A stretch of 64,000 bases of DNA from Bog-756 sp963699105. GTDB lineage: Bacteria; Actinomycetota; Acidimicrobiia; Acidimicrobiales; RAAP-2. The translations under genes were made by a program, and so were the position numbers. Position 1 is the stretch's first letter; every line of letters begins with the position of its first letter. The stretch is from positions 806,001-870,000 of the forward strand of contig CAVOTI010000001.1 of the NCBI GenBank assembly GCA_963699105.1. Direction: 5' to 3'. This document shows, in pieces, positions 17,514 to 26,929 of the stretch. Below the pieces are notes generated by a model. That model made no database searches. It saw nothing but the letters and a program-made list of their open reading frames with translations, and was not told where the DNA came from.

Positions 17514-18491
17514 TCAGGCCAGGTTCTCCCCGCCGAAGATCTCCGAGACCGAGGTGTCCTCGAACACCGCGTCGATCGCATCGGAGATCAACTTGGCCAC
17601 CGACAGGACCTCGAGCTTGTCGAAGCGACGGTCCTGTGGGATCGGAAGAGTGTTGGTCACCACCACCTTGGTCAACGCCGAATTCTTCAGCCGGTCCACG
17701 GCCGGATCCGACAGCACGGCGTGGGTGGCCATGCACCACACCTCGGCGGCGCCCCGCTCGGCCAACAGATCGGCAGCCGCCACGATGGTCCCGGCGGTGT
17801 CGATCATGTCGTCGATTAGCACGCACTGGCGTCCCTGGACGTCACCCACCACGTGCAGCGCCTCCACCTGGTTGGATTCGCTCCGGAGCCGGCGTTTGTG
17901 GACGACGGCGAGATCGGCGGTGAGGTGCTGGCTGAACCGCTCTGCCACCTTCACCCGCCCGGCGTCGGGCGCCACCACCACCAGGTCGTCGCTGCGTTGG
18001 GTGCGGAGGTAGTCCACGAGCACCGGGGCGGCCGTCAGATGATCGAACGGGACGTCGAAGAAGCCCTGGATCTGACCGGAATGCAGATCGACGCTGACCA
18101 CACGGTCGGCCCCCGCCACCGACAGCATGTCGGCCACCAGCTTGGCGGTGATCGGCTCACGACCCGACGCCTTGCGGTCCTGGCGCGAGTACCCGTAGTA
18201 CGGGCATACCGCGGTGATCCTCTTGGCCGACGCCCGTTTGGCGGCGTCGATCATGATCAGGTGCTCCATCAACGAGTCGTTGACCGGCCCACAGTGGGTC
18301 TGGATGATGAACACGTCGCTTCCCCGGATCGACTGGTCGAAGCGGCAGTGGATCTCGCCATTGGCGAACTCGCGGAGATTCGCCTCTCCGAGGTCCACCC
18401 CCAGCTGGCGGGCCACGTCCTGGGCCAGCTCGGGGTGAGATCGGCCAGACACCAGTTCCAAGCGGCGGCGGGGCGTGAATTCCATGCCCAT
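17514..18491 (-). CDS. prs: Ribose-phosphate pyrophosphokinase (PRPP synthetase)
   Basis: 325 residues, normal length. It makes PRPP from ribose 5-phosphate and ATP for nucleotide, His and Trp synthesis. The ATP-binding segment is DRKASGREPITAKLVADML, the class-I signature VVSVDLHSGQIQGFFDVP, and the PRPP loop VLIDDMIDTAGTIVAAADLL. Start ATG 18491 (MGMEF) lies four bp after the glmU stop; ATG 18485 is equally possible. The glmU-prs order is conserved in Actinobacteria. Confidence 0.97.
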   Translation of the reverse strand: MGMEFTPRRRLELVSGRSHPELAQDVARQLGVDLGEANLREFANGEIHCRFDQSIRGSDVFIIQTHCGPVNDSLMEHLIMIDAAKRASAKRITAVCPYYGYSRQDRKASGREPITAKLVADMLSVAGADRVVSVDLHSGQIQGFFDVPFDHLTAAPVLVDYLRTQRSDDLVVVAPDAGRVKVAERFSQHLTADLAVVHKRRLRSESNQVEALHVVGDVQGRQCVLIDDMIDTAGTIVAAADLLAERGAAEVWCMATHAVLSDPAVDRLKNSALTKVVVTNTLPIPQDRRFDKLEVLSVAKLISDAIDAVFEDTSVSEIFGGENLA

Positions 18492-18495
18492 GACG

Positions 18496-19758
18496 CTAGT
18501 GCTCGCCGGCGCCCGGGTCGCCCACATGCGGGGCGTCGACGACGGAACCTCCGGCGGAGGAGGAGCCGGGTCCCGGGCCGGAGCCGGATCCCGAACCACC
18601 GAGGCCCGAGGGCGGAGAGCTCGTACCGTCGACCGCAGCACCGGCCGGCACTTCGGTCCCCTCGTCGAGGACGACATAGGGCCCGATCCGGGAGTCGGGT
18701 CCGATCAGAGAGCGACGGCACACGCTCGTGTCCACCACCGCACCCTCCCCAACCACCGTGTCGACCAGCCGGGTGTTGGGGCCGATCTCGGCGTGGGACC
18801 CGATCACACACGATCCCTGGAGGATGACCCCGGGAAGGAGCACCACGTCCGGCTCCAGCACCACGTCGACATCGATGTACGTTCGCTCGGGATCCCACAT
18901 GGTCACACCACGGCGCATCCACCGCTCGTTGATGCGGTCACGCAGTTCGGCCTCGGCCACCGCCAGCTGGGCGCGGTCATTGACCCCCGCCACCTCCATG
19001 GTGTCCTCGACCACCACAGATCCCACCTTGTGGCCCGCCTCGTAGAGGACGCCGATCACATCGGTCAAGTAGTACTCACCCTGCAGGTTCGACGGGCTCA
19101 GCCGGCGCAAGGATGGAGCCAGCACGCTCCGGCGGAAGCAGTAGATCGAGGTGTTGACCTCGTGCACCTCGAGCTCCTCGACCTCGGCGTCGGCCTGCTC
19201 GACCACCCGGGCCACCGAGTCGTCCCGGCCTCGCACCACCCGCCCGTACCCGAACGGCTCATCGATCACCGCCGTCAACAAGGTGGCGGCGGCGTCGGTG
19301 GCCCGATGGTGCTGGACCAGAGCAGCAAGACTGGCCGGCCGCACCAGCGGTGTGTCCCCGGGCAGCACCACCACGTCGGTGTCGTCGTCTCCCTCGTCGT
19401 CGGGAAGTCCGGTGAGGGCCACGGCCATGGCGTCGCCGGTCCCCCGCTGCTCGAGCTGCTCGACGAACTCGATGGCCATGCCCGGCGGAGCGTGCTCGAC
19501 CAAGGTCTTGGTCACCCATTCGGCCCGGTGGCCGACCACGACCACCACTCTGGCCACCGACAGCTCGGCCAGGGCGTCGAGCACGTGGAGCACCATGGGG
19601 CGGCCACACAACCGATGGAGCGGCTTGGGCCGGGACGAACGCATCCGCACGCCCTCACCGGCGGCCAGCACCACCGCCGAAAGTTGCCGACCCGACGACC
19701 GGGCCGTCGGCGGCCGATCGTCGTCGGGAGACGGTTGAGGGTAGGTGCGGATCACCAT
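18496..19758 (-). CDS. glmU: GlmU-like N-acetylglucosamine-1-phosphate uridylyltransferase lacking the acetyltransferase catalytic half
   Basis: 420 residues. The N-terminal pyrophosphorylase domain is complete: LSAVVLAAGEGVRMRSSRPK, QLEQRGTGDAMAVAL, VVVLPGDTPLVRP and MEVAGVNDRAQLAVAE. A left-handed beta-helix begins (VVLLPGVILQGSCVIG, SLIGPDSRIGPYVVL) but stops after a few turns. The region that in bifunctional GlmU supplies the acetyltransferase residues (the NFVE.K, GH..Y.GD and N.GAGT segments) is absent. Instead there is a Gly/Ser/Pro-rich tail and then prs. It should still make UDP-GlcNAc from GlcNAc-1-P; acetylation of GlcN-1-P would need another enzyme. No frameshift is needed to explain the end. 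Confidence 0.88.
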   Translation of the reverse strand: MVIRTYPQPSPDDDRPPTARSSGRQLSAVVLAAGEGVRMRSSRPKPLHRLCGRPMVLHVLDALAELSVARVVVVVGHRAEWVTKTLVEHAPPGMAIEFVEQLEQRGTGDAMAVALTGLPDDEGDDDTDVVVLPGDTPLVRPASLAALVQHHRATDAAATLLTAVIDEPFGYGRVVRGRDDSVARVVEQADAEVEELEVHEVNTSIYCFRRSVLAPSLRRLSPSNLQGEYYLTDVIGVLYEAGHKVGSVVVEDTMEVAGVNDRAQLAVAEAELRDRINERWMRRGVTMWDPERTYIDVDVVLEPDVVLLPGVILQGSCVIGSHAEIGPNTRLVDTVVGEGAVVDTSVCRRSLIGPDSRIGPYVVLDEGTEVPAGAAVDGTSSPPSGLGGSGSGSGPGPGSSSAGGSVVDAPHVGDPGAGEH

Positions 19759-19854
19759 GTCGGTCCGGTGCCCGCCTTCCGTCCCCGGACTGGACCGGCC
19801 ACGTCACGCGGTGGAAACGTCATGGGGCCTATTCTTCCCACGTCGGGGTGGCCA

Positions 19855-21492
19855 ATGCGACCCGACATCCAAGACAGCAGTTCAACGACTCCCATGCCCC
19901 CCCTCGCTACCACAGTCGACCCGAGCTCAGAGACCTTCCGGGCCAATTACCGGGCCCTGAGCGAAGCCCTCGACGGCATCAACGAGCAGCTGGCGGCGGC
20001 TCGGGCCGGCGGAGGCGGCCGGTATGTGGAACGGCACAGATCACGGGGCAAGCTCCCGGCTCGCGAGCGCATCGAGCTCCTGGTGGACCGGGACTCGGCG
20101 TTTCTGGAGCTGGCGGCCCTTGCCGCCTGGGGCACCGAGTACCAGGTGGGAGCGTCGTCCGTGGTGGGCATCGGCGTGGTGGAGGGGGTCGAGTGCCTGA
20201 TCTCGGCCCACGATCCCACCGTCCGGGGCGGGGCTATGAACCCCTACACGTTTCGAAAGGGCGCCCGCGCCTCCGACATCGCCCTGCACAACCGACTGCC
20301 GGTGATCAACCTGGTCGAGTCGGGCGGTGCCGACCTCCCGGCCCAGGCCGAGCTGTTCATCCCCGGGGGCCGGGCGTTCCGGGACCTCACCCGCAGCTCG
20401 GCGGCGGCGGTCCCCACCGTGGCCATCGTCTTCGGCAACTCGACGGCCGGAGGCGCCTACGTCCCGGGAATGAGCGACTACATCGTGATGATCGAGAAGC
20501 GCTCCAAGGTGTTTCTGGGCGGGCCGCCCCTGGTCAAGATGGCCACCGGCGAGGAGTCGACCGACGAGGAGCTGGGGGGCGCCTCCATGCATGCCCGGGT
20601 GTCCGGCCTGGCCGACTACCTGGCCACCGACGAACCGGACGCCATCCGTCTGGGAAGACAGATCGTCAGCCGGCTGAACCACCGGAGAGAGGGCCCGGGC
20701 CCCACCCAACCGGCCGACGACCCGCTCTACGACCCCGACGAGCTCCTCGGCATCGCCTCGGCCGACCCCAAGGTGCCGTTCGACCCACGCGAGGTACTGG
20801 CCCGGGTGGTGGACGGGTCGAGGTTCGACGAGTTCAAGCCCCTCTACGGCACCAGCCTCGTCACCGGATGGGCCTCCATCCACGGCTACCCCGTCGGCGT
20901 CCTGGCCAATCACCGAGGTGTGCTGTTCTCGGAGGAGGCCCACAAAGCCACCCAGTTCATCCAGCTGGCCAATCAGATAGACGTGCCGTTGGTCTTCTTG
21001 CAGAACACCACGGGGTACATGGTGGGCAAGGAGTACGAGCAGGGTGGGATCATCAAGCACGGCGCCATGATGATCAACGCGGTGTCCAACTCCTCGGTCC
21101 CCCACCTCACCGTCAACATCGGTGCCTCCTACGGAGCCGGCAACTACGGGATGTGCGGCCGGGCCTACGATCCGCGTTTCCTGTTCGCCTGGCCCAACGC
21201 CCGCTCAGCCGTGATGGGGCCGGCCCAACTGGCCGGGGTGCTGTCCATCGTCGGTCGCCAATCGGCCGCCTCCAAGGGCGTGGACTTCGACGAGGAGGCC
21301 GACCGGTCCATGCGTGAGCTCGTCGAAGCTCAGATCGAGGCCGAGTCGCTGCCCCTGTTCCTCTCCGCCCGCCTCTACGACGACGGCATCATCGATCCGC
21401 GCCAAACCCGCACCGTGCTCGGCATGTGTCTGTCGGTCGTCGACAACCAGCCCATCGCCGGCACCCGCGGCTATGGCGTGTTCCGGATGTGA
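19855..21492 (+). CDS. Acyl-CoA carboxylase beta subunit (carboxyltransferase)
   Basis: 545 residues. It transfers CO2 from biotin to an acyl-CoA. Both crotonase-like halves are present: GGGRYVERHRSRGKLPARER, FGNSTAGGAYVPGMSDYIV and GASYGAGNYGMCGRAYDPRF. Length and motifs fit the methylcrotonyl-/geranyl-CoA carboxylase type (AtuC/LiuB) better than propionyl-CoA carboxylase. The start at 19855 is the longest supported; ATG 19894 is an alternative. It is the first gene of the operon with the alpha subunit, an AtuA-like protein and an acyl-CoA dehydrogenase, and is divergent from glmU. Confidence 0.92.
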   Translation: MRPDIQDSSSTTPMPPLATTVDPSSETFRANYRALSEALDGINEQLAAARAGGGGRYVERHRSRGKLPARERIELLVDRDSAFLELAALAAWGTEYQVGASSVVGIGVVEGVECLISAHDPTVRGGAMNPYTFRKGARASDIALHNRLPVINLVESGGADLPAQAELFIPGGRAFRDLTRSSAAAVPTVAIVFGNSTAGGAYVPGMSDYIVMIEKRSKVFLGGPPLVKMATGEESTDEELGGASMHARVSGLADYLATDEPDAIRLGRQIVSRLNHRREGPGPTQPADDPLYDPDELLGIASADPKVPFDPREVLARVVDGSRFDEFKPLYGTSLVTGWASIHGYPVGVLANHRGVLFSEEAHKATQFIQLANQIDVPLVFLQNTTGYMVGKEYEQGGIIKHGAMMINAVSNSSVPHLTVNIGASYGAGNYGMCGRAYDPRFLFAWPNARSAVMGPAQLAGVLSIVGRQSAASKGVDFDEEADRSMRELVEAQIEAESLPLFLSARLYDDGIIDPRQTRTVLGMCLSVVDNQPIAGTRGYGVFRM

Positions 21493-21516
21493 GACCGACC
21501 CGATGAGTCACCCCCG

Positions 21517-23625
21517 ATGAGCACCTACGTTCCGATCCGCACCCTGTTGGTGGCCAACCGGGGAGAGATCGCCCGACGGATCATGAGGACGGCCCGGGCC
21601 ATGGGCATCGTCACGGTGGCCGTCCATTCCGACGCCGATTCGGCCAGCCCCCACGTGGCCGAGGCCGATCTGGCCGTGCGGCTGCCGGGCGACTCCCCCA
21701 CCGATACCTACCTGCGCTCGGCCCTGATCCTCGATGCCGCCTCGCGGACCGGGGCGGACGCCATCCACCCGGGCTATGGGTTCCTGTCCGAGTCGGGAGA
21801 CTTCGCCCGGGTGGTGACCGGTGCCGGACTGGTGTGGGTCGGTCCACCACCGGAGGCCATCGACGCCATGGGATCGAAGATCGGCAGCAAGGAGTTGATG
21901 CGGGTGGCCGGCGTGCCCACTCTGGCATCGATCACCGTGGAGGGAGACAAGCTGCCGGACATCGTCGCCGTCGAATCGTTGGGGTGGCCGCTGCTGGTCA
22001 AGGCCTCGGCCGGGGGCGGCGGGCGGGGCATGCGCGTGGTGTGGGGTCCGAGCGAGCTGGCCGATGCCGTCGACGGCGCCCGCCGCGAGGCCGAGTCCGC
22101 TTTCGGCGACGGCACCGTGTTCCTCGAGCGCTACCTGAGGGAGCCGCGCCACATCGAGGTGCAGGTGCTGGCCGATGCCTACGGCGACACCGTGGCGTTG
22201 TTCGAGCGCGAGTGCAGCATTCAGAGGCGCCACCAGAAGATCGTCGAGGAGGCGCCGTCCTCGTTCGTCAGCCCTGAGCTCCGGAACCGGTTGATGGAAG
22301 CCGCCGTCACCGCCGCCGAAGAGGTGGGCTATGTGAACGCCGGCACGGTGGAGTTCGTGGTGGACGGGAACGACGAGCCCTACTTCCTCGAGATGAACAC
22401 CCGGTTGCAGGTCGAGCACCCCGTCACCGAGGCGGTCACCGGCCTCGATCTCGTCCGGCTGCAACTGCTGGTCGCCGGCGGTGCACCGCTTCCCCCCGAA
22501 GTCCATGCCGCAGTGGCGACCGGGCCCCGGGGACACGCCATCGAGGCCCGGCTGTACGCCGAGGACCCTGGACGGGGATGGCTGCCGTCTACCGGGACCC
22601 TCCGGCGCTTCGACGTCGAGGGGGGGGCACAGGACGGCCGGCCCGGCGCCGATGTGCTGGTCCGGGTGGACAGTGGAGTCGAGACCGGCAGCGTGGTGAG
22701 CCCCCACTACGACCCGATGCTGGCCAAGGCCATCGTCCACGCCCCCACCCGCGGGGAGGCGGCCACCGCACTGGCCGCAGTGTTGGCCCGGGCCCGGATC
22801 CACGGGGTCACGACCAACCGCGACCTGTTGGTCCGCATCCTCCGCCACCCGGCCTTCCTGGCCGGCGACACCGACACCGGGTTCCTCGAGAGCCAGGGGC
22901 TCGATGGTCTGGCCGCGCCCCTGGCCGACCACGAATCGGTGCGCTTGCACACGCTGGCCGCCGCCCTGGCCGGCCAGGCCCGACGACGGACGGACGCCCG
23001 TGTGCAACCCACCATCCCGTCCGGGTTCCGCAACAATCCGTCGTTCCTCCAACACACCGCCTATGCCGTGGCCGGAGCGGCCGGAGCGGCCGGAGCGACG
23101 GTGGCCGTGGGCTACCAGTTCGGCCCGGACGGCCGGACCCTCGAGCAGGTGGAGGTGGACGGGAATTCGGTCGACGTCGAGCTGGTGACGCTCCTGGCCG
23201 ACTCGGTCACGTTCGCCACCGGTGGGGTGGGCCGTCGCTACCTGGTCGACCGGTACGAATCGACGTCGTTCGTCGACGGACCCGACGGAAGCTCGGTGCT
23301 GGTGGAACAGCCCCGCTTCCCCCGAACCGCCGACCAGCTGTCCGAAGGTTCGGCGTTGGCGCCGATGCCCGGCGGGGTGGTCCGAGTGGAGGTGGCCGAG
23401 GGCGACCCGGTGGAGCCCGGTCAGCTGCTGGTGGTGCTGGAGGCCATGAAGATGGAGCACGCCGTCCACGCCGCCGCCGCCGGCACAGTGGTCGCCGTGA
23501 AAGTGATCGAAGGCGACCAGGTCGAGACGGGCCGGATCCTGGTGGTGGTCGAGCCGTACGACTCCGGAGGCGGCAGTGCAGCGGCCGGTGACCCGGGCCC
23601 GGCGGACCCAAACAGATCGTCATGA
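21517..23625 (+). CDS. Acyl-CoA carboxylase alpha subunit (biotin carboxylase + biotin carboxyl carrier)
   Basis: 702 residues. The biotin carboxylase domain runs from LLVANRGEIARRIMRTARA through the ATP-grasp loop KASAGGGGRGMR (about residue 163) and FLEMNTRLQVEHPVTE (about 293). A linking domain includes a short Ala/Gly tandem repeat (23071-23097). The carrier domain ends the protein with LEAMKMEHAV, whose lysine near residue 645 is biotinylated. It follows the beta subunit by 24 bp and overlaps the AtuA-like start by four bases. Together they form one carboxylase. Confidence 0.95.
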   Translation: MSTYVPIRTLLVANRGEIARRIMRTARAMGIVTVAVHSDADSASPHVAEADLAVRLPGDSPTDTYLRSALILDAASRTGADAIHPGYGFLSESGDFARVVTGAGLVWVGPPPEAIDAMGSKIGSKELMRVAGVPTLASITVEGDKLPDIVAVESLGWPLLVKASAGGGGRGMRVVWGPSELADAVDGARREAESAFGDGTVFLERYLREPRHIEVQVLADAYGDTVALFERECSIQRRHQKIVEEAPSSFVSPELRNRLMEAAVTAAEEVGYVNAGTVEFVVDGNDEPYFLEMNTRLQVEHPVTEAVTGLDLVRLQLLVAGGAPLPPEVHAAVATGPRGHAIEARLYAEDPGRGWLPSTGTLRRFDVEGGAQDGRPGADVLVRVDSGVETGSVVSPHYDPMLAKAIVHAPTRGEAATALAAVLARARIHGVTTNRDLLVRILRHPAFLAGDTDTGFLESQGLDGLAAPLADHESVRLHTLAAALAGQARRRTDARVQPTIPSGFRNNPSFLQHTAYAVAGAAGAAGATVAVGYQFGPDGRTLEQVEVDGNSVDVELVTLLADSVTFATGGVGRRYLVDRYESTSFVDGPDGSSVLVEQPRFPRTADQLSEGSALAPMPGGVVRVEVAEGDPVEPGQLLVVLEAMKMEHAVHAAAAGTVVAVKVIEGDQVETGRILVVVEPYDSGGGSAAAGDPGPADPNRSS
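23071..23097. repeat. 9-bp tandem repeat, three copies, in the carboxylase alpha gene
   Basis: GCCGGAGCG is repeated three times in frame, giving Ala-Gly-Ala units in the linker before the biotin carrier domain. Confidence 0.8.
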
Positions 23626-25484
23626 CCGACCCGTTGCGCATCGCCAACTGCTCGGGGTTCTACGGAGACCGGCTGTCGGCAGCGCGCGAGATGGTGGAGG
23701 GAGGGCCCATCGACGTCCTCACGGGCGACTGGCTGGCCGAGCTGACCATGTTGATCCTGTGGAAGGGCTACCAGCGTGATCGTTCCCGGGGATGGGCCCA
23801 TACCTTCCTCACTCAGATGGAAGAGGTGCTGGGGACTTGCATGGACCGCGGCATCAAGGTCGTCACCAACGCCGGCGGACTCAATCCGTCAGGTCTGGCC
23901 GATCAGGTGCGGGCCCTGTCCGACAGGTTGGGGCTCGCAGCCGCGGTCGCACACGTGGAGGGGGATGACCTTCTCCCTCGCATCGCCGAGCTCGAAAAGG
24001 ACGGTCACCCCCTCTCCCACCTCGACACGGGTCGGCCGCTGGCCGAGGCAACCGGGGAGGTGGTCTCGGCCAATGCCTACCTGGGCGCCTGGCCCATCGT
24101 CACCGCCCTGAACGGTGGCGCCGACGTGGTCGTCTGTCCCCGCATCACCGACGCCTCGCTGGTGGTGGGGCCGGCCGCCTGGCACCACGGCTGGGGGCAG
24201 ACCGACTGGGACGCGCTGGCCGGCGCCGTCGTGGCCGGTCACGTCATCGAGTGCGGACCTCAGGCCACCGGGGGCAACTACGCCTTCTTCACCGAGGTGC
24301 ACGGCATGGAGCACCCGGGGTTCCCCATCGCCGAAGTGGCGGCGGACGGCTCGTCGGTCATCACCAAGCACCCGGACACCGGGGGCGAGGTGTCGGTGGG
24401 CACGGTCACCGCCCAGCTCCTCTACGAGATCGCCGGGCACGAGTACCCCAACACGGATGTGGTGGCCCGGTTCGACACCATCACCGTGGACCAGCAGGGA
24501 CCCGACCGTGTCCGCATCTCCGGTGCTCTGGGCCTACCCGCCCCTGACCACGTGAAGGTGTGCTTGAACCTGCTGGGCGGCTGGCGCAACTCGATGACCT
24601 TCGTACTCACCGGTCTCGACATCGAGGAGAAGGCGGCGCTCACCCTGCGCTCACTGGAGGCGGCGCTGGGCGGGGCCGATCGGTTCGCCGACTTCGACGC
24701 CCGACTGATCCGCTCGGACAAACCGGATGCGGCCGTCAATGCCGAAGCCACCGCCCAGCTTCGTATCACCGTGAAGGACGCCGACCCCGACAAGGTCGGC
24801 AGGAACTTCTCGGGAGCCGCCACCGAGCTGGCCTTGGCCGGCTACCCCGGTCTCCACCTGACCGCACCTCCGGGGTCGGGGACCGTGTACGGCGTGTACT
24901 GGCCGGCGCTGGTGCCGGCCGGCCTGGTGGTCCCGGTGACGGTCGATGCCCACGGACGGCGGGTGGAGGTACCCCACGCGGCATACCTGACCGCCGCCAA
25001 CGGCCAGGCGCCCGACCGCCACCACGAGGGCATCGTCGACTCCTCGCCCGATCTGGCCCTGGCCCCCGATGCCGTCGAGGCTCCCGACTTCGTTCCGCCC
25101 GAGCCGGCCGGGTCATCGGCGCCCGGGCGGCAGCTGTCGATCCGACTGCCACTCGGCACCATCATCGGGGCCCGTTCGGGGGACAAGGGTGGCAACGCCA
25201 ACGTCGGCCTGTGGGCGCGGTCGGAAGCGGCGTGGGAGTGGCTCGACGCCTACCTCACCATGGCCACGTTCCGGGCTCTGCTCACCGAGGCCGACGACCT
25301 GGAGATCCGGCGCTACCGGTTCCCGAATCTGCGGGCTCTCAACTTCGTGGTGGTGGGCCTGCTGGGCGAAGGCGTGGCCTCTTCGACCCGACCCGATCCA
25401 CAGGCCAAAGGCCTGGGCGAGTACCTTCGGAGTAGAGCGGTCGACATCCCCGTCGAACTCGTGCCGTTCCGACCCGAGGAGTAG
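23622..25484 (+). CDS. AtuA-like protein (DUF1446, acyclic terpene utilisation)
   Basis: 620 residues. The N-terminal DUF1446 domain starts IANCSGFYGDRLSAAREMV and contains KVVTNAGGLNPSGLADQV and VVCPRITDASLVVGPAAWHH. The C-terminal AtuA-like domain starts near residue 505 (GTIIGARSGDKGGNANVGLW). In Pseudomonas the atuA gene sits with the geranyl-CoA carboxylase genes of citronellol/geraniol degradation; its biochemical role is not firmly established. The ATG overlaps the carboxylase alpha stop (ATGA). The arrangement supports an acyl-CoA carboxylation pathway, either terpene or branched-chain. Confidence 0.88.
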   Translation: MTDPLRIANCSGFYGDRLSAAREMVEGGPIDVLTGDWLAELTMLILWKGYQRDRSRGWAHTFLTQMEEVLGTCMDRGIKVVTNAGGLNPSGLADQVRALSDRLGLAAAVAHVEGDDLLPRIAELEKDGHPLSHLDTGRPLAEATGEVVSANAYLGAWPIVTALNGGADVVVCPRITDASLVVGPAAWHHGWGQTDWDALAGAVVAGHVIECGPQATGGNYAFFTEVHGMEHPGFPIAEVAADGSSVITKHPDTGGEVSVGTVTAQLLYEIAGHEYPNTDVVARFDTITVDQQGPDRVRISGALGLPAPDHVKVCLNLLGGWRNSMTFVLTGLDIEEKAALTLRSLEAALGGADRFADFDARLIRSDKPDAAVNAEATAQLRITVKDADPDKVGRNFSGAATELALAGYPGLHLTAPPGSGTVYGVYWPALVPAGLVVPVTVDAHGRRVEVPHAAYLTAANGQAPDRHHEGIVDSSPDLALAPDAVEAPDFVPPEPAGSSAPGRQLSIRLPLGTIIGARSGDKGGNANVGLWARSEAAWEWLDAYLTMATFRALLTEADDLEIRRYRFPNLRALNFVVVGLLGEGVASSTRPDPQAKGLGEYLRSRAVDIPVELVPFRPEE

Positions 25485-25488
25485 GGCC

Positions 25489-26652
25489 ATGGACTTCATC
25501 GAATCGGACGAACTGCAGATGCTGCGCCAGGCAGTCGGTGACATCGCATCCAAGTTCGGTCACGAGTACTACGTGGAGAAGGCCCACGCCGACCAACGAA
25601 CCGACGAGCTGTGGAAGGCGGTGGCCCAGCCCGGCTTTTTGGGGGTGAACGTGCCCGAGGAGTACGGCGGGGGCGGGGGCGGGATCACCGAGCTGGCGGC
25701 GGTGGGTGAGGAGCTGGCGGCCGCCGGTTGCCCGCTCCTGGTCATCGTGGTGTCGCCGGCCATCTGCGCCACCATCATCGCCAAGTTCGGAACCGAGGAA
25801 CAGCGGCAACGGTGGCTACCCGGATTCGCCACCGGCGAGCTCAAGATGGCCTTTGCCATCACCGAGCCCGACGCCGGCTCCAACTCCCACAATCTTTCCC
25901 TCACCGCCACCAAGGACGGGGACCTGTACCGCCTGAACGGCTCGAAGTACTACATCTCGGGGGTCGACGAGTGCCAGGCCATCCTGGTGGTGACGCGGTC
26001 CGGCATCGACCCCGACAGCGGCCGGGGCCGCCTGTCCCTGTTCGTGGTGGACACCGACACGCCCGGCCTCGACAAGCAGGTGCTGCCGGTGGAGATCACC
26101 GCCCCCGAGAAGCAGTACACACTCTTCTTCGACAACGTCCAGGTCGAGGCCGACCGGTTGATCGGGGCCGAAGGGGAGGGCCTGCGCCAGGTGTTCTTCG
26201 GGCTCAACCCCGAACGCATCCTGTCAGCCGCCACCGCCAACGGCATCGCCCGCTTCGCCCTGTCCAGGGCGGCCGAGTACGCCAAGACCCGTGAGGTGTG
26301 GGGCACGCCCATCGGACGGCACCAGGGCATCGCCCACCCATTGGCCAAGGCCAAGATCGAAGTGGAGCTGGCCCGGCTCATGACCGAGAAGGCGGCCTGG
26401 CTGTGTGACAACGCCGGGGACACTCCCGAGGCGGGCGAGGCGGCCAACATGGCCAAGTACGCCGCCGCCGAAGCCACCCTCGGCGCCCTCGACCAGGCCA
26501 TTCAGACGCACGGTGGCAACGGTATGTCCACCGAATACGGACTGGCCGACCTGTGGGGCATGGCCCGGCTCCTCCGCATCGCCCCGGTGAGCCGGGAGAT
26601 GATCCTCAACTTCGTGGCCCAACATTCGCTGGGGTTGCCCAAGTCGTACTGA
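25489..26652 (+). CDS. Acyl-CoA dehydrogenase
   Basis: 387 residues, standard length for the FAD-dependent family. GAGGAG overlaps the end of the previous gene eight nt before the ATG. Motifs include the FAD/substrate segment AFAITEPDAGSNSHNLSL and the C-terminal signature QTHGGNGMSTEYGLADLWG. It oxidises an acyl-CoA to the 2-enoyl-CoA, the step before carboxylation in citronellyl-/isovaleryl-CoA routes, which fits its position after the carboxylase and AtuA-like genes. Substrate preference cannot be read by eye. Confidence 0.93.
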   Translation: MDFIESDELQMLRQAVGDIASKFGHEYYVEKAHADQRTDELWKAVAQPGFLGVNVPEEYGGGGGGITELAAVGEELAAAGCPLLVIVVSPAICATIIAKFGTEEQRQRWLPGFATGELKMAFAITEPDAGSNSHNLSLTATKDGDLYRLNGSKYYISGVDECQAILVVTRSGIDPDSGRGRLSLFVVDTDTPGLDKQVLPVEITAPEKQYTLFFDNVQVEADRLIGAEGEGLRQVFFGLNPERILSAATANGIARFALSRAAEYAKTREVWGTPIGRHQGIAHPLAKAKIEVELARLMTEKAAWLCDNAGDTPEAGEAANMAKYAAAEATLGALDQAIQTHGGNGMSTEYGLADLWGMARLLRIAPVSREMILNFVAQHSLGLPKSY

Positions 26653-26824
26653 TCTCGACCGGAGGCGGACGACTCGACCGGGGCGTCGACCGCCGATCAC
26701 TCGCTGCCCTTTCTGCCTCTTCTGCCTCTGCGCCTGCCTCTACGCCGGTACCTGGAGACCCGTCACGGCCGATCGGCGGCCGCCCAGGCCGAATAATTAC
26801 CACTGTCCGTGGTTGATTTTCGGG

Positions 26825-26850
26825 TCTCCTCGGCCTCAAACCCGAGGAGA
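26825..26850. terminator. 9-bp perfect hairpin after the carboxylase operon
   Basis: TCTCCTCGG (26825-26833) pairs with CCGAGGAGA (26842-26850) around an 8-nt loop, 170 bp past the dehydrogenase stop and before the pilin genes. There is no strong U-tract, so termination is plausible rather than certain. The rest of 26653-26929 has an AT-rich patch (26795-26820) but no gene. Confidence 0.5.
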
Positions 26851-26910
26851 ATTCCCACGTTGTCCCAGGTACAGGTGGAATCACGTCTATGAACAACGAT
26901 CCGCGCCAAA

Positions 26911-26916
26911 TATTCT
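26911..26916 (+). promoter_or_regulatory. Possible -10 (TATTCT) for the pilin cluster
   Basis: TATTCT lies 13 nt before ATG 26930 in one of the most AT-rich stretches of the window. No convincing -35 is visible. Confidence 0.3.
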
Positions 26917-26929
26917 GCCACTCAGCGTT

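Noticed and set aside
18475..19854. Upstream extension of the carboxylase beta gene to 18475
   Set aside because: The extra 460 codons are antisense to prs/glmU and resemble no protein; the carboxylase proper starts at 19855.
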